Origin: Calditrichia bacterium
GTDB lineage: Bacteria > Calditrichota > Calditrichia > RBG-13-44-9 > J075
Reading direction: 5' to 3'
Assembly (NCBI GenBank): GCA_020635015.1
Contig: JACKAP010000003.1
Span: 558,001 to 622,000 of the forward strand
Length of the DNA stretch: 64,000 nt
Shown here: piece after piece, positions 36,898 to 46,377 of the stretch
Layout: every line of letters starts with the position of its first letter
How positions within the stretch are numbered: position 1 is the first letter of the stretch
Position numbers and translations under genes: made by a program
The notes under the pieces: generated by a model
What the model saw: the letters and a program-made list of their open reading frames with translations, nothing else
Told to the model about the DNA's origin: nothing
The model's database searches: none

Positions 36898-39800
36898 TCA
36901 CTTGCTGTCCATCGTTTCGATCCCCTGCCAGTCGGTCGGCACTCCCTGCACCACGAACTGGGCGGAATTTTCCAGGTAAAGCACTGCGGTGCGGTCAGAG
37001 GGATTGACATCCAGCACCTTCTTGAAGGCCACCACCGCATCGGCGAACTGACGATTGAAATAGTGTTTCAGCCCCAGTTCAAAATTGTCGCGGGTTTGGG
37101 TCTTCAGTTCCAGCAGCCGCTCCGGTTCGGCGTCGTAGATCTCGAAAATCGATACCGCCTGGTCCTTGCCCTTCACCTGCACTTTCCCCAGGAAGCGGTG
37201 CTGGTATTTTGCCGGATCGGCCAGGCCGTTGCGGGTGTCTTCGCTGATGATGATCGAGGCGCCGAATTTCTTGGTCAGCCCCTCCAGTCGCGAGGCCAGG
37301 TTGACCGCATCGGAAATGACGGTGCCGTCCATGCGCGATTCGTCGCCGATAGTGCCGAGCATCAGGGTGCCGGTATGCAAGCCGATGCTGATCTGGATCG
37401 GCACCTCCCCGCGCTTGCGGCGCAGGTCGTTATAATCGCGCAACTGCCGGATGCTGTCGATCGCCGCCTGCACCGCATCTTCCGGCTGGCGGGGGAACAT
37501 CGCCATGATCGCATCACCGATATACTTATCGATAAAACCGCGATAGTTGCGGATCGGGGGAATCACATAGCGCAGGTATTCGTTGAGGAAATCGAAATTC
37601 TCTTTCGGGGTCATTTTTTCCGATAGCGAGGTGAAGGAGCGGATGTCGGAGAAGAGCACCGTCATATCTCCCTGCACCTGATCACCCAACCGCACATCGA
37701 CGATCGACTCCCGTCCCAGGGTGCGCAGGAACTCGTGGGGCACAAAACGGGCGTAGGCCGCATTGATCATCTTCAGATTGAGGTGGGTGCGGATCCGCGC
37801 CAGCAATTCATTCTTGGAGAACGGCTTGGTGAGATAATCGTTGGCCCCGCAGGCCAGGCCTTCCAGTAGGTCGGAGACCTGGTTTTTGGCAGTAAGCATA
37901 ATGATCGGCAGTTCGCTGGGCAGGTAGCGTTCGCGGATGCGGGTGCTGACCTCGTAGCCGGACATGCGCGGCATCATGATGTCGAGCAGTACCAGATCGA
38001 TCTTGCTGCCATTCTGCAAAATCTTCAGGGCTTCCTCCCCGTTCAGCGCCTGGCTGATGGTGTAATTGTCGAAAGAAAGGTGGTTGGCCAGCACCTGCTG
38101 GTTCACCGGCTCGTCGTCTACCACCAGGATGCGGAAACTGCCGTCCCATTTATTCAACTCGCTGCCCGCCGCCAGTTCCGCCTCCTCGCCCTCTACCGCC
38201 CGGGCGATCTCCTCCGCCGCCATGCCGATATTCGCCTCCGGATCGGCAATGGGAATGGTGAAGGTAAAGGTGGTTCCAGCACCCACTTCTGAGGCGACAT
38301 GAATGGTGCCGCCATGCAACTCCAGCAGTTGCCTGGTGATGGCCAGCCCCAGACCGGTGCCCCCATACTCCCGGGCGTTGGAGGCATCCACCTGCTCGAA
38401 GGATTTGAAAATATCGTGAATTTTCTCCTTGGCGATGCCGATACCGGTATCGGTGATGGAGACATCCACCATCCCGCTGTTCTCCACCGCACTGACGGTA
38501 ACCGATCCCGCTTCAGTGAACTTAATGGCATTGCCGATCAGGTTGTGCAGGATCTGCTGCAGGCGGTTTTCGTCCCCCTGCACCAGCGGAATATCGCGGG
38601 GGATTTCATTCGTCAACATCAGATCCTTATTCTCCAGCAGGGGCTGGTTCAGGCGAATCACAATATCGGTCAGGGCGCGAATGTCCACCGGTTTTTTCTG
38701 CAGACGCAGATCGTGAGTTTTCAGCCTGGAGAAGTCGAGAATATCGTTCACCAGGCTGGCGAGGCGCTTCCCGGAGGAGACGATCATCGATAGGTTCCCC
38801 CGCATCTTCCGCGAGAGCTTTCCGGCAGCCCCTTCCAGCAAGGATTCGGTGATCCCGATGATGCCGTTCAGGGGAGTGCGCAATTCGTGAGAGGTATTGG
38901 CCAGGAATTCATCCTTCAGCTTGTCGATCCGGCGCAGTTCTTCCGCCACCCGGCGCTCCTGCTCAGTTTTGACCCGCTCCTTCTCCAACTCCTCCTGCGC
39001 CGCCTTCTCACGCAGGAAGTGGATCTGGTCGGCCAGCCCCAGGGCGAACAGGCTGGCCTGCAGAGCGGTGCCGATCTGCAGGCCATACTGGGTGATGAAG
39101 CCGATCGGAAATATCTGCAATTCGGAAAAGATGAAGATAATCCCTCCGCCGACAAAGGCGATATTGGCCAGGGTGTAGAACAGGGCCGGGCGGTAGCCCC
39201 TCCGGTAACTCTCGATGCTGATCAGAAAAGCGATCACAAACACCACCAGGGTAAGGGGGATCAGCAGGCCCCAGGCATTAAGAGACGAACCGGTCAACGC
39301 CCGAACAAAAGTAACCAGCATTATCAGCCCGATCAGCACCAGGAAGGCCCGGTCATACTTCTCATAAAGTGCAGAGGTGTTCAGAAAAGACCGGGTAAAC
39401 AATATAAAAGCTGCGACCATCAGGGCAAAAAACACGATCTGGCTGATGCTGTTCCAGTAAGGCGAATTCGGCCAAAACAGTTCGTAGGCATATTGCTGTG
39501 AGATCATCCAGAACAGGCAGGCGGAGAGCAGATAGATCACAAAGAAGAGGTAACTTTTTTCCCGGATCGAGATAAACACATAGAGATTATGGAGGATAAT
39601 CACCAGCAGGATGCCCAGGAAAATCCCCTGCACATAACGCATGTTGCGGTCCCACTCCGCGAAATAAGCCGATTCGAAAATCGTCAAATCCAGCTTTGCA
39701 GGCGGAGCGCTCCGGTTTTTGAAATGCAGGTATACCGTCACCGCCTTGCTGGCCGGAGCGCGGATCTGCAGCAGGGTGCCCAGGTGATAGCTCTTCGGCA

Positions 39801-40314
39801 CGTTCCATTCGGAGAACGGCACCCGCTGACCGGTCAGTTTCACTTCCCAGCGCCCCGTCTTGCCGGGGGTGAAACAGGCCACCGAATCCCACTGGCTGGT
39901 CTGCAGCAGCCACTCGCTGTCATACCCCAGATCGTTGATCAGGGTAAAGCGGCCCCACAGGGAGCGGTCGGCATCACCGTAGCTGAGATTGGCTTCGTAG
40001 CGAGTGCTGAGTGAATCGGCGGCGGCATTTTGGATCGTATAACGGTCCTCACGGTCGATCAATATCTCGAGGTACGGCAGCAGATCCTGCTGCGCTTTGA
40101 CCCGGGAGAGGTACAGCACCGGGGTTTTGGCGGGCTGGGGCAGTTTGCGGCTTACCTGGACCGGGCGCATGGGGGGACCGGCGGCATTCGCATGCCGAAG
40201 CACCTGCGCATCCAGCCCCCGCTGGCCAGGACAGAGCGCAAGGATAATAAACCATATAAGGGCAGATAACAGCACGGTACGGGAGGTTGAATCATTCAAG
40301 GGATGGCATCTCAT
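36898..40314 (-). CDS. 7TMR-DISM hybrid sensor kinase-receiver-adenylate/guanylate cyclase
   Basis: This protein of about 1138 residues (numbering here from the longer TTG frame at 40350; subtract 12) has a signal-anchor, an extracellular DISMED2-like sensor (residues about 70-230), seven membrane helices (about 240-440) and a coiled coil. A HisKA domain with phospho-acceptor His488 (TSHELRTPLNG) is followed by HATPase (NAIKF, DTGIGIAKEKI, GGTGLGLAI), a receiver with Asp790 (LVLLDIMMPRMSG) and a class III cyclase domain. Metal-binding aspartates are in VLFSDIRSFT and YIGDAIMAMF, and RMDGTVISDAVNLASRLEG follows. A short C-terminal TPR-like helix pair ends it. The inferred output is a cyclic nucleotide controlled by internal phospho-relay. 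Confidence 0.93.
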   Translation of the reverse strand: MRCHPLNDSTSRTVLLSALIWFIILALCPGQRGLDAQVLRHANAAGPPMRPVQVSRKLPQPAKTPVLYLSRVKAQQDLLPYLEILIDREDRYTIQNAAADSLSTRYEANLSYGDADRSLWGRFTLINDLGYDSEWLLQTSQWDSVACFTPGKTGRWEVKLTGQRVPFSEWNVPKSYHLGTLLQIRAPASKAVTVYLHFKNRSAPPAKLDLTIFESAYFAEWDRNMRYVQGIFLGILLVIILHNLYVFISIREKSYLFFVIYLLSACLFWMISQQYAYELFWPNSPYWNSISQIVFFALMVAAFILFTRSFLNTSALYEKYDRAFLVLIGLIMLVTFVRALTGSSLNAWGLLIPLTLVVFVIAFLISIESYRRGYRPALFYTLANIAFVGGGIIFIFSELQIFPIGFITQYGLQIGTALQASLFALGLADQIHFLREKAAQEELEKERVKTEQERRVAEELRRIDKLKDEFLANTSHELRTPLNGIIGITESLLEGAAGKLSRKMRGNLSMIVSSGKRLASLVNDILDFSRLKTHDLRLQKKPVDIRALTDIVIRLNQPLLENKDLMLTNEIPRDIPLVQGDENRLQQILHNLIGNAIKFTEAGSVTVSAVENSGMVDVSITDTGIGIAKEKIHDIFKSFEQVDASNAREYGGTGLGLAITRQLLELHGGTIHVASEVGAGTTFTFTIPIADPEANIGMAAEEIARAVEGEEAELAAGSELNKWDGSFRILVVDDEPVNQQVLANHLSFDNYTISQALNGEEALKILQNGSKIDLVLLDIMMPRMSGYEVSTRIRERYLPSELPIIMLTAKNQVSDLLEGLACGANDYLTKPFSKNELLARIRTHLNLKMINAAYARFVPHEFLRTLGRESIVDVRLGDQVQGDMTVLFSDIRSFTSLSEKMTPKENFDFLNEYLRYVIPPIRNYRGFIDKYIGDAIMAMFPRQPEDAVQAAIDSIRQLRDYNDLRRKRGEVPIQISIGLHTGTLMLGTIGDESRMDGTVISDAVNLASRLEGLTKKFGASIIISEDTRNGLADPAKYQHRFLGKVQVKGKDQAVSIFEIYDAEPERLLELKTQTRDNFELGLKHYFNRQFADAVVAFKKVLDVNPSDRTAVLYLENSAQFVVQGVPTDWQGIETMDSK

Positions 40315-40559
40315 GCGTTTATGATCCGGGTTTATTGAGCAAAATACCAAAGCGCATTGTTTGAGAGTATATAAAATTCCCTTTAATTAAACAAGCGGCT
40401 TCCGGCGTAATTGAAAAGTGATTGCCGCCTTGGATATTATGGCATAATTGAAGATATTCTGGCTGCCGCCGCCAGGCAGAAAACGACGACCTGGCTGCAA
40501 ATTTACGCATAAAAGCGCATGGAAATCCAACCAAATTATTTTGAGCGAAGGAGGCCGCC
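40315..40559. other. Divergent promoter region
   Basis: About 245 bases separate the sensor kinase from the Rieske gene, which are transcribed away from each other. No small gene or repeat family is apparent. The AAGGAGG at about 40548 is the ribosome-binding site of the Rieske gene. Promoter elements were not confidently located. Confidence 0.4.
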
Positions 40560-41669
40560 ATGTCAACCCGCACTGCCGCCGGCGCAAAGACCCTGCCGGG
40601 CCGCTATTATACCTCGGAAACCGTTTACCGCCGGGAAAGCGAACGGATCTTCGGTGAAAAATGGCTTTATGCCGGACGGGCCGGGCGTATTACCGCTCCC
40701 GGCGATTATTTTCTGTTTGAAAATGGCAACGAGAACCTGATCATCCTGCGCAATAGGCGGGGGCAGATCCGGGCCTTCCACAACCTCTGCCGTCACCGCG
40801 GCACCCGGCTATGCAAGGCCCCGGAAGGGCGCTTTTCCAGTTCGATCCAATGTCCTTACCATGCCTGGACCTACCGCCTGGACGGCGAATTGAGCGGGGC
40901 ACCGAACATGCACGAGGTGGAGGGATTTGCCAAAAGCGACTATCCACTGCTGCCCGCCGCCTGCGCAGAATGGGAAGGGGGTATTTTCGTGAATTTTGGC
41001 GAGAATCCGGAACCATTCACGGAGGCCTACGCCGCAGTGCATGGCAAGTTCAGCATCTGGCATTTACCCGAACTCGAAGTGGCGCACCGGATCGAATATA
41101 CGGTGCGGGCCAACTGGAAGCTGATCATGCAAAATTATTCCGAATGCTACCACTGCCCCAGCCTCCATCCGGCGCTCAACCGCCTCACCCCCTACCGCAA
41201 CAGCAGCAACGATCTGGAAGCGGGATTGATCCTGGGCGGGCCGATGCACCTCGCCCGGCCGGGGGGAAGTATGACCATGAGCGGCCTCACCTGCGCGCCG
41301 CCGCTGGGCGAGATTACCGGCGAGGCGCTTAATTCGATCTACTATTACGTGTTTTTCCCCAACTTCCTGCTCAGCCTGCATCCCGACTACGTGCTGACCC
41401 ACCGCCTCGACCGCCTGGCGGCGGACCGTACCCGGGTGATCTGCGAATGGCTCTTCCATCCCGACGCCATGGCTCGCCCGGAGTTTGACCCATCCGGCGC
41501 CATCGAATTCTGGAACATGACCAACCGCCAGGATTGGGAAGTGTGCGAACTCTCCCAGCAAGGTGTCGAATCCCGCGCCTACCGCCCCGGGCCGTATGCC
41601 GAGCTGGAAAGTATGATCGCGGCGTTTGACCGGACGTATTTGGAGGCGCTTGGGGAACTACAAGGATGA
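40560..41669 (+). CDS. Rieske non-haem iron oxygenase, alpha subunit
   Basis: This 369-residue ring-hydroxylating-type oxygenase has Rieske [2Fe-2S] ligands Cys77-His79 (NLCRHRG) and Cys98-His101 (IQCPYHAWTY). The mononuclear iron site shows NYSECYHCPSLHPAL with Glu195, His198 and His203, and a late Asp in the C-terminal NRQDWEVCE segment. The ECYHC-type catalytic core resembles choline monooxygenase and glycine-betaine monooxygenase (GbcA) more than aromatic dioxygenases. The neighbouring GcvT-like and flavoprotein genes fit methyl-amine catabolism, but this is inference. No reductase subunit is adjacent. Its last codons run into a repeat element. Confidence 0.88.
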   Translation: MSTRTAAGAKTLPGRYYTSETVYRRESERIFGEKWLYAGRAGRITAPGDYFLFENGNENLIILRNRRGQIRAFHNLCRHRGTRLCKAPEGRFSSSIQCPYHAWTYRLDGELSGAPNMHEVEGFAKSDYPLLPAACAEWEGGIFVNFGENPEPFTEAYAAVHGKFSIWHLPELEVAHRIEYTVRANWKLIMQNYSECYHCPSLHPALNRLTPYRNSSNDLEAGLILGGPMHLARPGGSMTMSGLTCAPPLGEITGEALNSIYYYVFFPNFLLSLHPDYVLTHRLDRLAADRTRVICEWLFHPDAMARPEFDPSGAIEFWNMTNRQDWEVCELSQQGVESRAYRPGPYAELESMIAAFDRTYLEALGELQG

Positions 41670-41670
41670 A

Positions 41671-41865
41671 GGATGAAGGGTGACGCCCATACTGAGCAGC
41701 GTGTAACATTTTATCGCATGGGGCAAAGGGCATGGTGCATGGCGCCGTAATGAACAAGCGCGGGTTCCGACACCCGCACTGTCATGCCCCATGCCCCATG
41801 CCCTTTGCCCCATGCAAAAGTTCTCCGCATTACACGGTCCTCAGTATGGGCGTCACCCTTCATCC
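41671..41865. repeat. Long fold-back element with CATACTGAG ends, copy 1
   Basis: This 195-base element has termini that are near-perfect 36-base inverted repeats: 41671-41706 and 41830-41865 share a perfect 26-base outer segment ending CCATACTGAG. Inside are GCATGGGGCAAAGGGCATGG words and their complement (ATGCCCCATGCCC), and a central GGTTCCGACACCCGC hairpin. A second copy is at 58875-59040. No coding capacity is seen; it resembles a non-autonomous MITE-like or REP-like element. Confidence 0.8.
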
Positions 41866-41881
41866 TTTTTCCTTTAACCTT

Positions 41882-43030
41882 TCATTCAACAATCCCCCGT
41901 ATCAAGGTATTGGGCACAAAGGCATCATCCCACATCCCGGGAACATCATTGCCGACGCGCACGATCACCAGTTCATAAGAAGGAATGACATACACCCGCT
42001 GGATGTCGGCGCCGTCGAGGTAGAACATGTCGCGGGCAATGAACGGTTCGCTGCGGTGTTTCTTGCGCCGGCCGTCTTCCGAGTAGGCCAGCCAGACATG
42101 CAGCCCGTAATCCGGTTCAAACGGCGTGGGAGTGAGCATCTTTTGCAACCAGGATTCCGGGATCACCTGCTGCTCCCCTACCCTTCCCCGGTCAAGCATC
42201 ATCTGCCCTAATCGGAGCCAATCGCGGGCGGTCGCGAAGAAGCAGCAGAAGGTTTTCGCCATGCCTCCTTCGCGGTCGAGCCAGTAGGCAGCGTCTCCGG
42301 CGCCGATCGGCTGCCAGATCTTGTGGGAGAGATATTCCGCAAAGGGCTGGCCGGTAGCCCGCTCCAGCAGGACCCCCAGCACCTGGGTATTGACGTTATT
42401 ATAAAAGAAGCCTCCGCCCGGAGGCTGCACCTGCGGCACTTTCAGAGCGGTCGCCGCAGCGTCGGTACCGAGGTAGATCTGCACCAGATCGGAGAAAGGA
42501 TCGTTCTGGTCGGCGTAGACACGCAGCCCGGAGGACATCTGCAGCATATCCTTGATCGTAATATCGGCGCGCGCATCGCCGGCCCACTCCGGAATATATT
42601 TTGCCACCGGATCCGCTTCCGAGTCAATAAAGCCGTCTTCGATGGCCACTCCCACCAGCAGGGCAAGTACCGTCTTGGCCATCGACATGGCGTTGGTGGT
42701 CGACTGCGCAGAATGACCCTCCCAGTATTTTTCCAGGGCAATACGGCCGCGATGCAGCACCAGCAGGGCGGCACTGTTGTTCTGCCCGGCGTATTCGACG
42801 ATGGAATCCAGGGCGGCGGCGGTAAACCCGGCCTCCTCCCCGACGGCCACCGGTACCGGTGTTCCCGGCCGACCGGGTACAATCGCTTTCGGGGTATACC
42901 AGTCCACCGCAGTCACGGCCGTTTCGCCGGGATAGGTCAGCATCCGGGTCACAAACATCCAATTGAACAATACGGCCTGCAGTGCCAGCAGTACCAGTGC
43001 GAGGAAGATATATAGCAAAATTTTTTTCAT
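41882..43030 (-). CDS. Class C beta-lactamase-like serine hydrolase
   Basis: This 382-residue protein has an N-terminal membrane segment or signal (LLYIFLALVLLALQAVLFNW) and the beta-lactamase/esterase fold: nucleophile SXXK in NAMSMAKTVLALL, YNN in FFYNNVNTQVLG (the YXN motif), and a C-terminal HVWLAYSEDG strand where the KTG-like motif would be. The KTG is not obvious. Such proteins include D-aminopeptidases, esterases and penicillin-binding-like enzymes. It is last after the two flavoprotein genes on the minus strand; a link to their pathway is unproven. Confidence 0.85.
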   Translation of the reverse strand: MKKILLYIFLALVLLALQAVLFNWMFVTRMLTYPGETAVTAVDWYTPKAIVPGRPGTPVPVAVGEEAGFTAAALDSIVEYAGQNNSAALLVLHRGRIALEKYWEGHSAQSTTNAMSMAKTVLALLVGVAIEDGFIDSEADPVAKYIPEWAGDARADITIKDMLQMSSGLRVYADQNDPFSDLVQIYLGTDAAATALKVPQVQPPGGGFFYNNVNTQVLGVLLERATGQPFAEYLSHKIWQPIGAGDAAYWLDREGGMAKTFCCFFATARDWLRLGQMMLDRGRVGEQQVIPESWLQKMLTPTPFEPDYGLHVWLAYSEDGRRKKHRSEPFIARDMFYLDGADIQRVYVIPSYELVIVRVGNDVPGMWDDAFVPNTLIRGIVE

Positions 43031-43066
43031 GGTAGTTTTCAGTTTTCAGGTGTCAGGTGTCAGTTT

Positions 43067-44647
43067 TCATTTCAATGCTTTCAACAACGCCCGGGCGGCG
43101 TTGCGGCCCGGTGCGCCACTGACGCCGCCGCCGGGATGGGTACCGGCGCCGCAGAGGTAGAGATTATCCACCGGGGTGCGATAGCGGGCAAATCCCGGCA
43201 CCGGGCGCATGAACAGCAGTTGATCCAGTGCCATCTGGCCGTGGTAAATATTCCCTTCCGCCAGACCATAGTCCCGTTCCCAATCCAACGGAGTGATCAC
43301 CTGGCGGTGCAGGATCAGTTCCCGGATATTCGGCGCATATTCCGCAAGGGTATCGATGATCAACTCGCCCAGCGGCTCGCGCATGCGGTACCAATCTCCC
43401 TCGCGGAGCCGATAGGGCGCATACTGCATGATCACGGACATGATGTGGTGTCCCCCCGGTGCCAGGTCCGGATCGAGCAGAGTGGGAATGACGGCATCCA
43501 GGCAGGGACGGCGGGAAATCCGGCCGTATTTGGCATCATCGTAGGCGCGTTCCAGGTAATCCAGGTCGGGACCAATCACAATGTGCCCGCTCAGCCGGTT
43601 TACATCTCCCCTGGCGGCGGGAAAATCCGGCAGGGCCTTCAGGGCCAGGTTTAGCTTAGCTGTAGCGCCTTTGAAGCGGATATTACGCACCTGGCGCACG
43701 AACTGTGCCGGCAGATAGGGCGCGCCGACCAATTGCAGAAAGGTGTGACGGGGATTGCCATTGGAGAGAATATAGTTTGCCAAAAACGTGCGCCCATCCG
43801 CCAGGGTGACGCCGGTGGCGCGATTCTCGTCGTTGAGATTGATGCGCGCAACCTCCGCATCGGTGAGAATCTCCACCCCTTCCTGGCGGGCGAGAGCCGC
43901 CAGGGTTTCCGCAAGTTTGCCCATCCCACCTTTGAAAAAGCGGCCGGCGCGGAATCCGCCGTTGACCTCCCCGCAGTAATGGTGCAGCATCACCAGGGTG
44001 GTGCCGGCGCTTTTAGGGCCCTGCATGCTGCCGAGCACCGCGCTGCTGCCCAGCAGGCCTTTGAGCAGCGGGGTCTCGAACCATTCGTCGAGGAATTCTT
44101 CTGCCGGCATCGGCAGCACTCGCAGAAAGGCCATCATCTCTCGTTTGCCCAAGCGTTTCACCTGCAGGGCGGACTTCAGCCAGGGTACCAGATCGCCCAA
44201 AGACAGATCTTTCGGCGCCGGTGGTGCCAGGGAATAGGTTTTTTGCAAAACCCCGGCCATCCGCTGCATCTGCGTCATAAACCGGGGAAAATTCTCCGCA
44301 TCGGGAACTGAGAAATGGGCGATTTCTTCCGGATTCCGGTTGGCATCTTTCCATAAGGTCAGACTCCGGCCATCCGGCCGGGGGGTAAATGCTGCAGCCG
44401 GACTGTCAAGCACTTCCAGTCCCAATGCTTTCAGGTTGAACTGGTCGAGCAGCTCGTCAGAAAAAAGGCCGGCATCATGTGCGCCGGTATTGAAGCGGTA
44501 TCCGGGAAAAATATTTTCGCTGGCGGCTGCTCCGCCCAGTACCCCCCGGCGTTCCAGCACCAGCACCTTTCGTCCGGCCCGGGCCAGGGTGATCGCTGCT
44601 ACCAGCCCGTTATGGCCGGCGCCAACCACAATCGCATCATAGGACAT
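43067..44647 (-). CDS. PYROXD2/phytoene-desaturase-like flavoprotein (copy 2)
   Basis: This 526-residue FAD-dependent oxidoreductase begins DAIVVGAGHNGLVAAITLA, a dinucleotide-binding fold with the GHNG variant, followed by VLERRGVLGGAAASENIFPG. The C-terminal FAD segment reads LYLCGAGTHPGGGVSGAPG. The GHNG and GTHPGGG signatures place it in the PYROXD2/CrtI-like family rather than with true carotenoid desaturases. It follows the paralogue at 44649 with a single base between genes. Products and substrate are not known from sequence. Confidence 0.87.
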   Translation of the reverse strand: MSYDAIVVGAGHNGLVAAITLARAGRKVLVLERRGVLGGAAASENIFPGYRFNTGAHDAGLFSDELLDQFNLKALGLEVLDSPAAAFTPRPDGRSLTLWKDANRNPEEIAHFSVPDAENFPRFMTQMQRMAGVLQKTYSLAPPAPKDLSLGDLVPWLKSALQVKRLGKREMMAFLRVLPMPAEEFLDEWFETPLLKGLLGSSAVLGSMQGPKSAGTTLVMLHHYCGEVNGGFRAGRFFKGGMGKLAETLAALARQEGVEILTDAEVARINLNDENRATGVTLADGRTFLANYILSNGNPRHTFLQLVGAPYLPAQFVRQVRNIRFKGATAKLNLALKALPDFPAARGDVNRLSGHIVIGPDLDYLERAYDDAKYGRISRRPCLDAVIPTLLDPDLAPGGHHIMSVIMQYAPYRLREGDWYRMREPLGELIIDTLAEYAPNIRELILHRQVITPLDWERDYGLAEGNIYHGQMALDQLLFMRPVPGFARYRTPVDNLYLCGAGTHPGGGVSGAPGRNAARALLKALK

Positions 44648-44648
44648 A

Positions 44649-46232
44649 TCAATGTTTCCAGTCTTTTAATATTTCTAGCGCAGCCAGGCGACCCGGCGCC
44701 CCCATAATTCCACCTCCCGGGTGGGTACCGGAGCCGCACTGGTAATAATTTTTCAGGGGTGTGCGGTAATTGGCATAACCGGCCGCCGGGCGCAGGAAGA
44801 ACAACTGTGAGAGGCTCAACTCGCCCTGGAAAATATTGCCCTGGGTCAGACCGGTGGTCGCTTCGATATCCCACGGCGTCACCACCTGGCGGTGGAGAAT
44901 AATATCTTTCAGGTTGGGGATATATTCCGCCAGGGTATTGATCACCGTATCACCGAATTCCTCCCGGCGGCTTTCCCAGGTCCCTTCGCGCAGTTCATAG
45001 GGCGCATACTGGATGAAGCAGGACATCACATGTTTCCCCGGCGGCGCCATGTCGGGATCGATCATCGAAGGGATGATCACATCCATGTAGGGCTTGCGGG
45101 AAAAATCGCCGTATTTGGCATCATCATAGGCTTGTTCCAGGTAATCCAGGCTTGGGCTGATGGATATGGCCCCGCGCAGGTGCGGCCCGTATCCGGGCAG
45201 GCAGGCCAATTCCGGTGCAGCGTCCAAAGCCAGATTAACCTTGGCGGAAGAACCGCGGAACTTGAAGCGCCGGATCGCATCCACCAATTCGTCCGGGAGA
45301 TGACGGGCATCGACCAGGTTAAGAAACGTCTGTTGCGGGTCGAGGCTGGAGACGACGATATCGGCATAGATTTCATCGCCGTTGTCCAGGGCCACCCCCT
45401 GGACAACGCCATCTTTGACGATCACCTGCCCCACCGGCGACTCGGTGCGGATCCGGACCCCGAATCCCTCTGCCGCCCGAGCGATGGCGTCGGCAATTGC
45501 CCCGGTTCCTCCTTTGGCAAATCCCCAGGCGCGGAAATTCCCGTCGATCTCGCCCATGTAATGATGCAGCAGCACATAGGCGGTACCCGGCGAGCGCGGT
45601 CCCAAAAAGGTGCCGATGATCCCGCTGGCCGAGAGCGTCGCTTTCAGCACATCGGTCTCGAACCATTGCTCCAGGAAATCCGCCGAGCTCATGGTCATCA
45701 GCTTGACCAGCATATAGATATTTTCCTCACTTAACCCCAGCAAGTGCTTACCGAGCCGGGCCAGTCCGTAGAGATCCCCGGGTCGGTAGCGGGTGGGGTC
45801 GGGAGGTACGATTCCCAGCATATACTTCACCGCTTTGGCCATGAAGTAGAGGGTGCGGCCATATTCGTCGTAGGCTTCGGCATCGCGCTGGGAGAAGCGG
45901 GCGATGTCTCGCATGGTACGGAAATGATCACCGTCGCGATAAAGATAATTGCCGTCGGGCAGCGGGGTCAGGGTGCTTTCCAGGGGCAGAATAGTCAATC
46001 CGTGCGCCGGCAGGTTGAGATCGCGAATAATTTCCGGGCGCATCAGGCTGACCACGTAGGAAAATACCGTATATTTGAACCCCGGGAACAGCTCCTCTGT
46101 CACGGTAGCGCCCCCCACCAGGTAGCGGCGCTCCAGCACCAGCACTTTTTTACCTGCCCGGGCCAGGTAGGCAGCATTGACCAACCCGTTATGCCCCCCG
46201 CCAATCACAATTGCATCAAATCGTTCAGCCAT
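44649..46232 (-). CDS. PYROXD2/phytoene-desaturase-like flavoprotein (copy 1)
   Basis: This 527-residue paralogue of the following gene has the same architecture: DAIVIGGGHNGLVNAAYLAR, ERRYLVGGATVTEELFPGF, and the terminal GSGTHPGGGIMGAPGRLA. Both keep intact FAD-binding motifs, and each has the family's central LGSMQGPKSAGT or FLGPRSPGTAYVLLHHYMGE segment. Tandem paralogues separated by one base suggest co-translation and a heterodimer or two sequential oxidations. A GcvT-like gene precedes it on the same strand. Confidence 0.87.
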   Translation of the reverse strand: MAERFDAIVIGGGHNGLVNAAYLARAGKKVLVLERRYLVGGATVTEELFPGFKYTVFSYVVSLMRPEIIRDLNLPAHGLTILPLESTLTPLPDGNYLYRDGDHFRTMRDIARFSQRDAEAYDEYGRTLYFMAKAVKYMLGIVPPDPTRYRPGDLYGLARLGKHLLGLSEENIYMLVKLMTMSSADFLEQWFETDVLKATLSASGIIGTFLGPRSPGTAYVLLHHYMGEIDGNFRAWGFAKGGTGAIADAIARAAEGFGVRIRTESPVGQVIVKDGVVQGVALDNGDEIYADIVVSSLDPQQTFLNLVDARHLPDELVDAIRRFKFRGSSAKVNLALDAAPELACLPGYGPHLRGAISISPSLDYLEQAYDDAKYGDFSRKPYMDVIIPSMIDPDMAPPGKHVMSCFIQYAPYELREGTWESRREEFGDTVINTLAEYIPNLKDIILHRQVVTPWDIEATTGLTQGNIFQGELSLSQLFFLRPAAGYANYRTPLKNYYQCGSGTHPGGGIMGAPGRLAALEILKDWKH

Positions 46233-46377
46233 TGTCAGTTTTCAGTTGTCAGTTTTCAGTTGTAGGGGCGAGTCGCGACTCGCCCGACCACATATCACAT
46301 ATATCAACAAATCCCATCGTCGAACGGCACCGGCGCCATCACCCGTTTTACCCTCCGCCCTATGCCCCATACACTTT
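46232..46377. repeat. Repeat-rich gap: TCAGTTTTCAG words and GAGTCGCGACTC palindrome
   Basis: GTCAGTTTTCAGTTGTCAG-type words occupy 46232-46263, and similar words lie at 43029-43072. Then GGGCGAGTCGCGACTCGCCC at 46266-46285 is a perfect 20-base palindrome of the family seen at 7866 and 62037. The remaining sequence to 46377 holds ATGCCCCAT-type words. No gene is seen. Confidence 0.75.

Noticed and set aside
43067..46232. Carotenoid biosynthesis (CrtI pair)
   Set aside because: The GHNG and GTHPGGG signatures fit PYROXD2-like proteins better, and no phytoene synthase gene is nearby.
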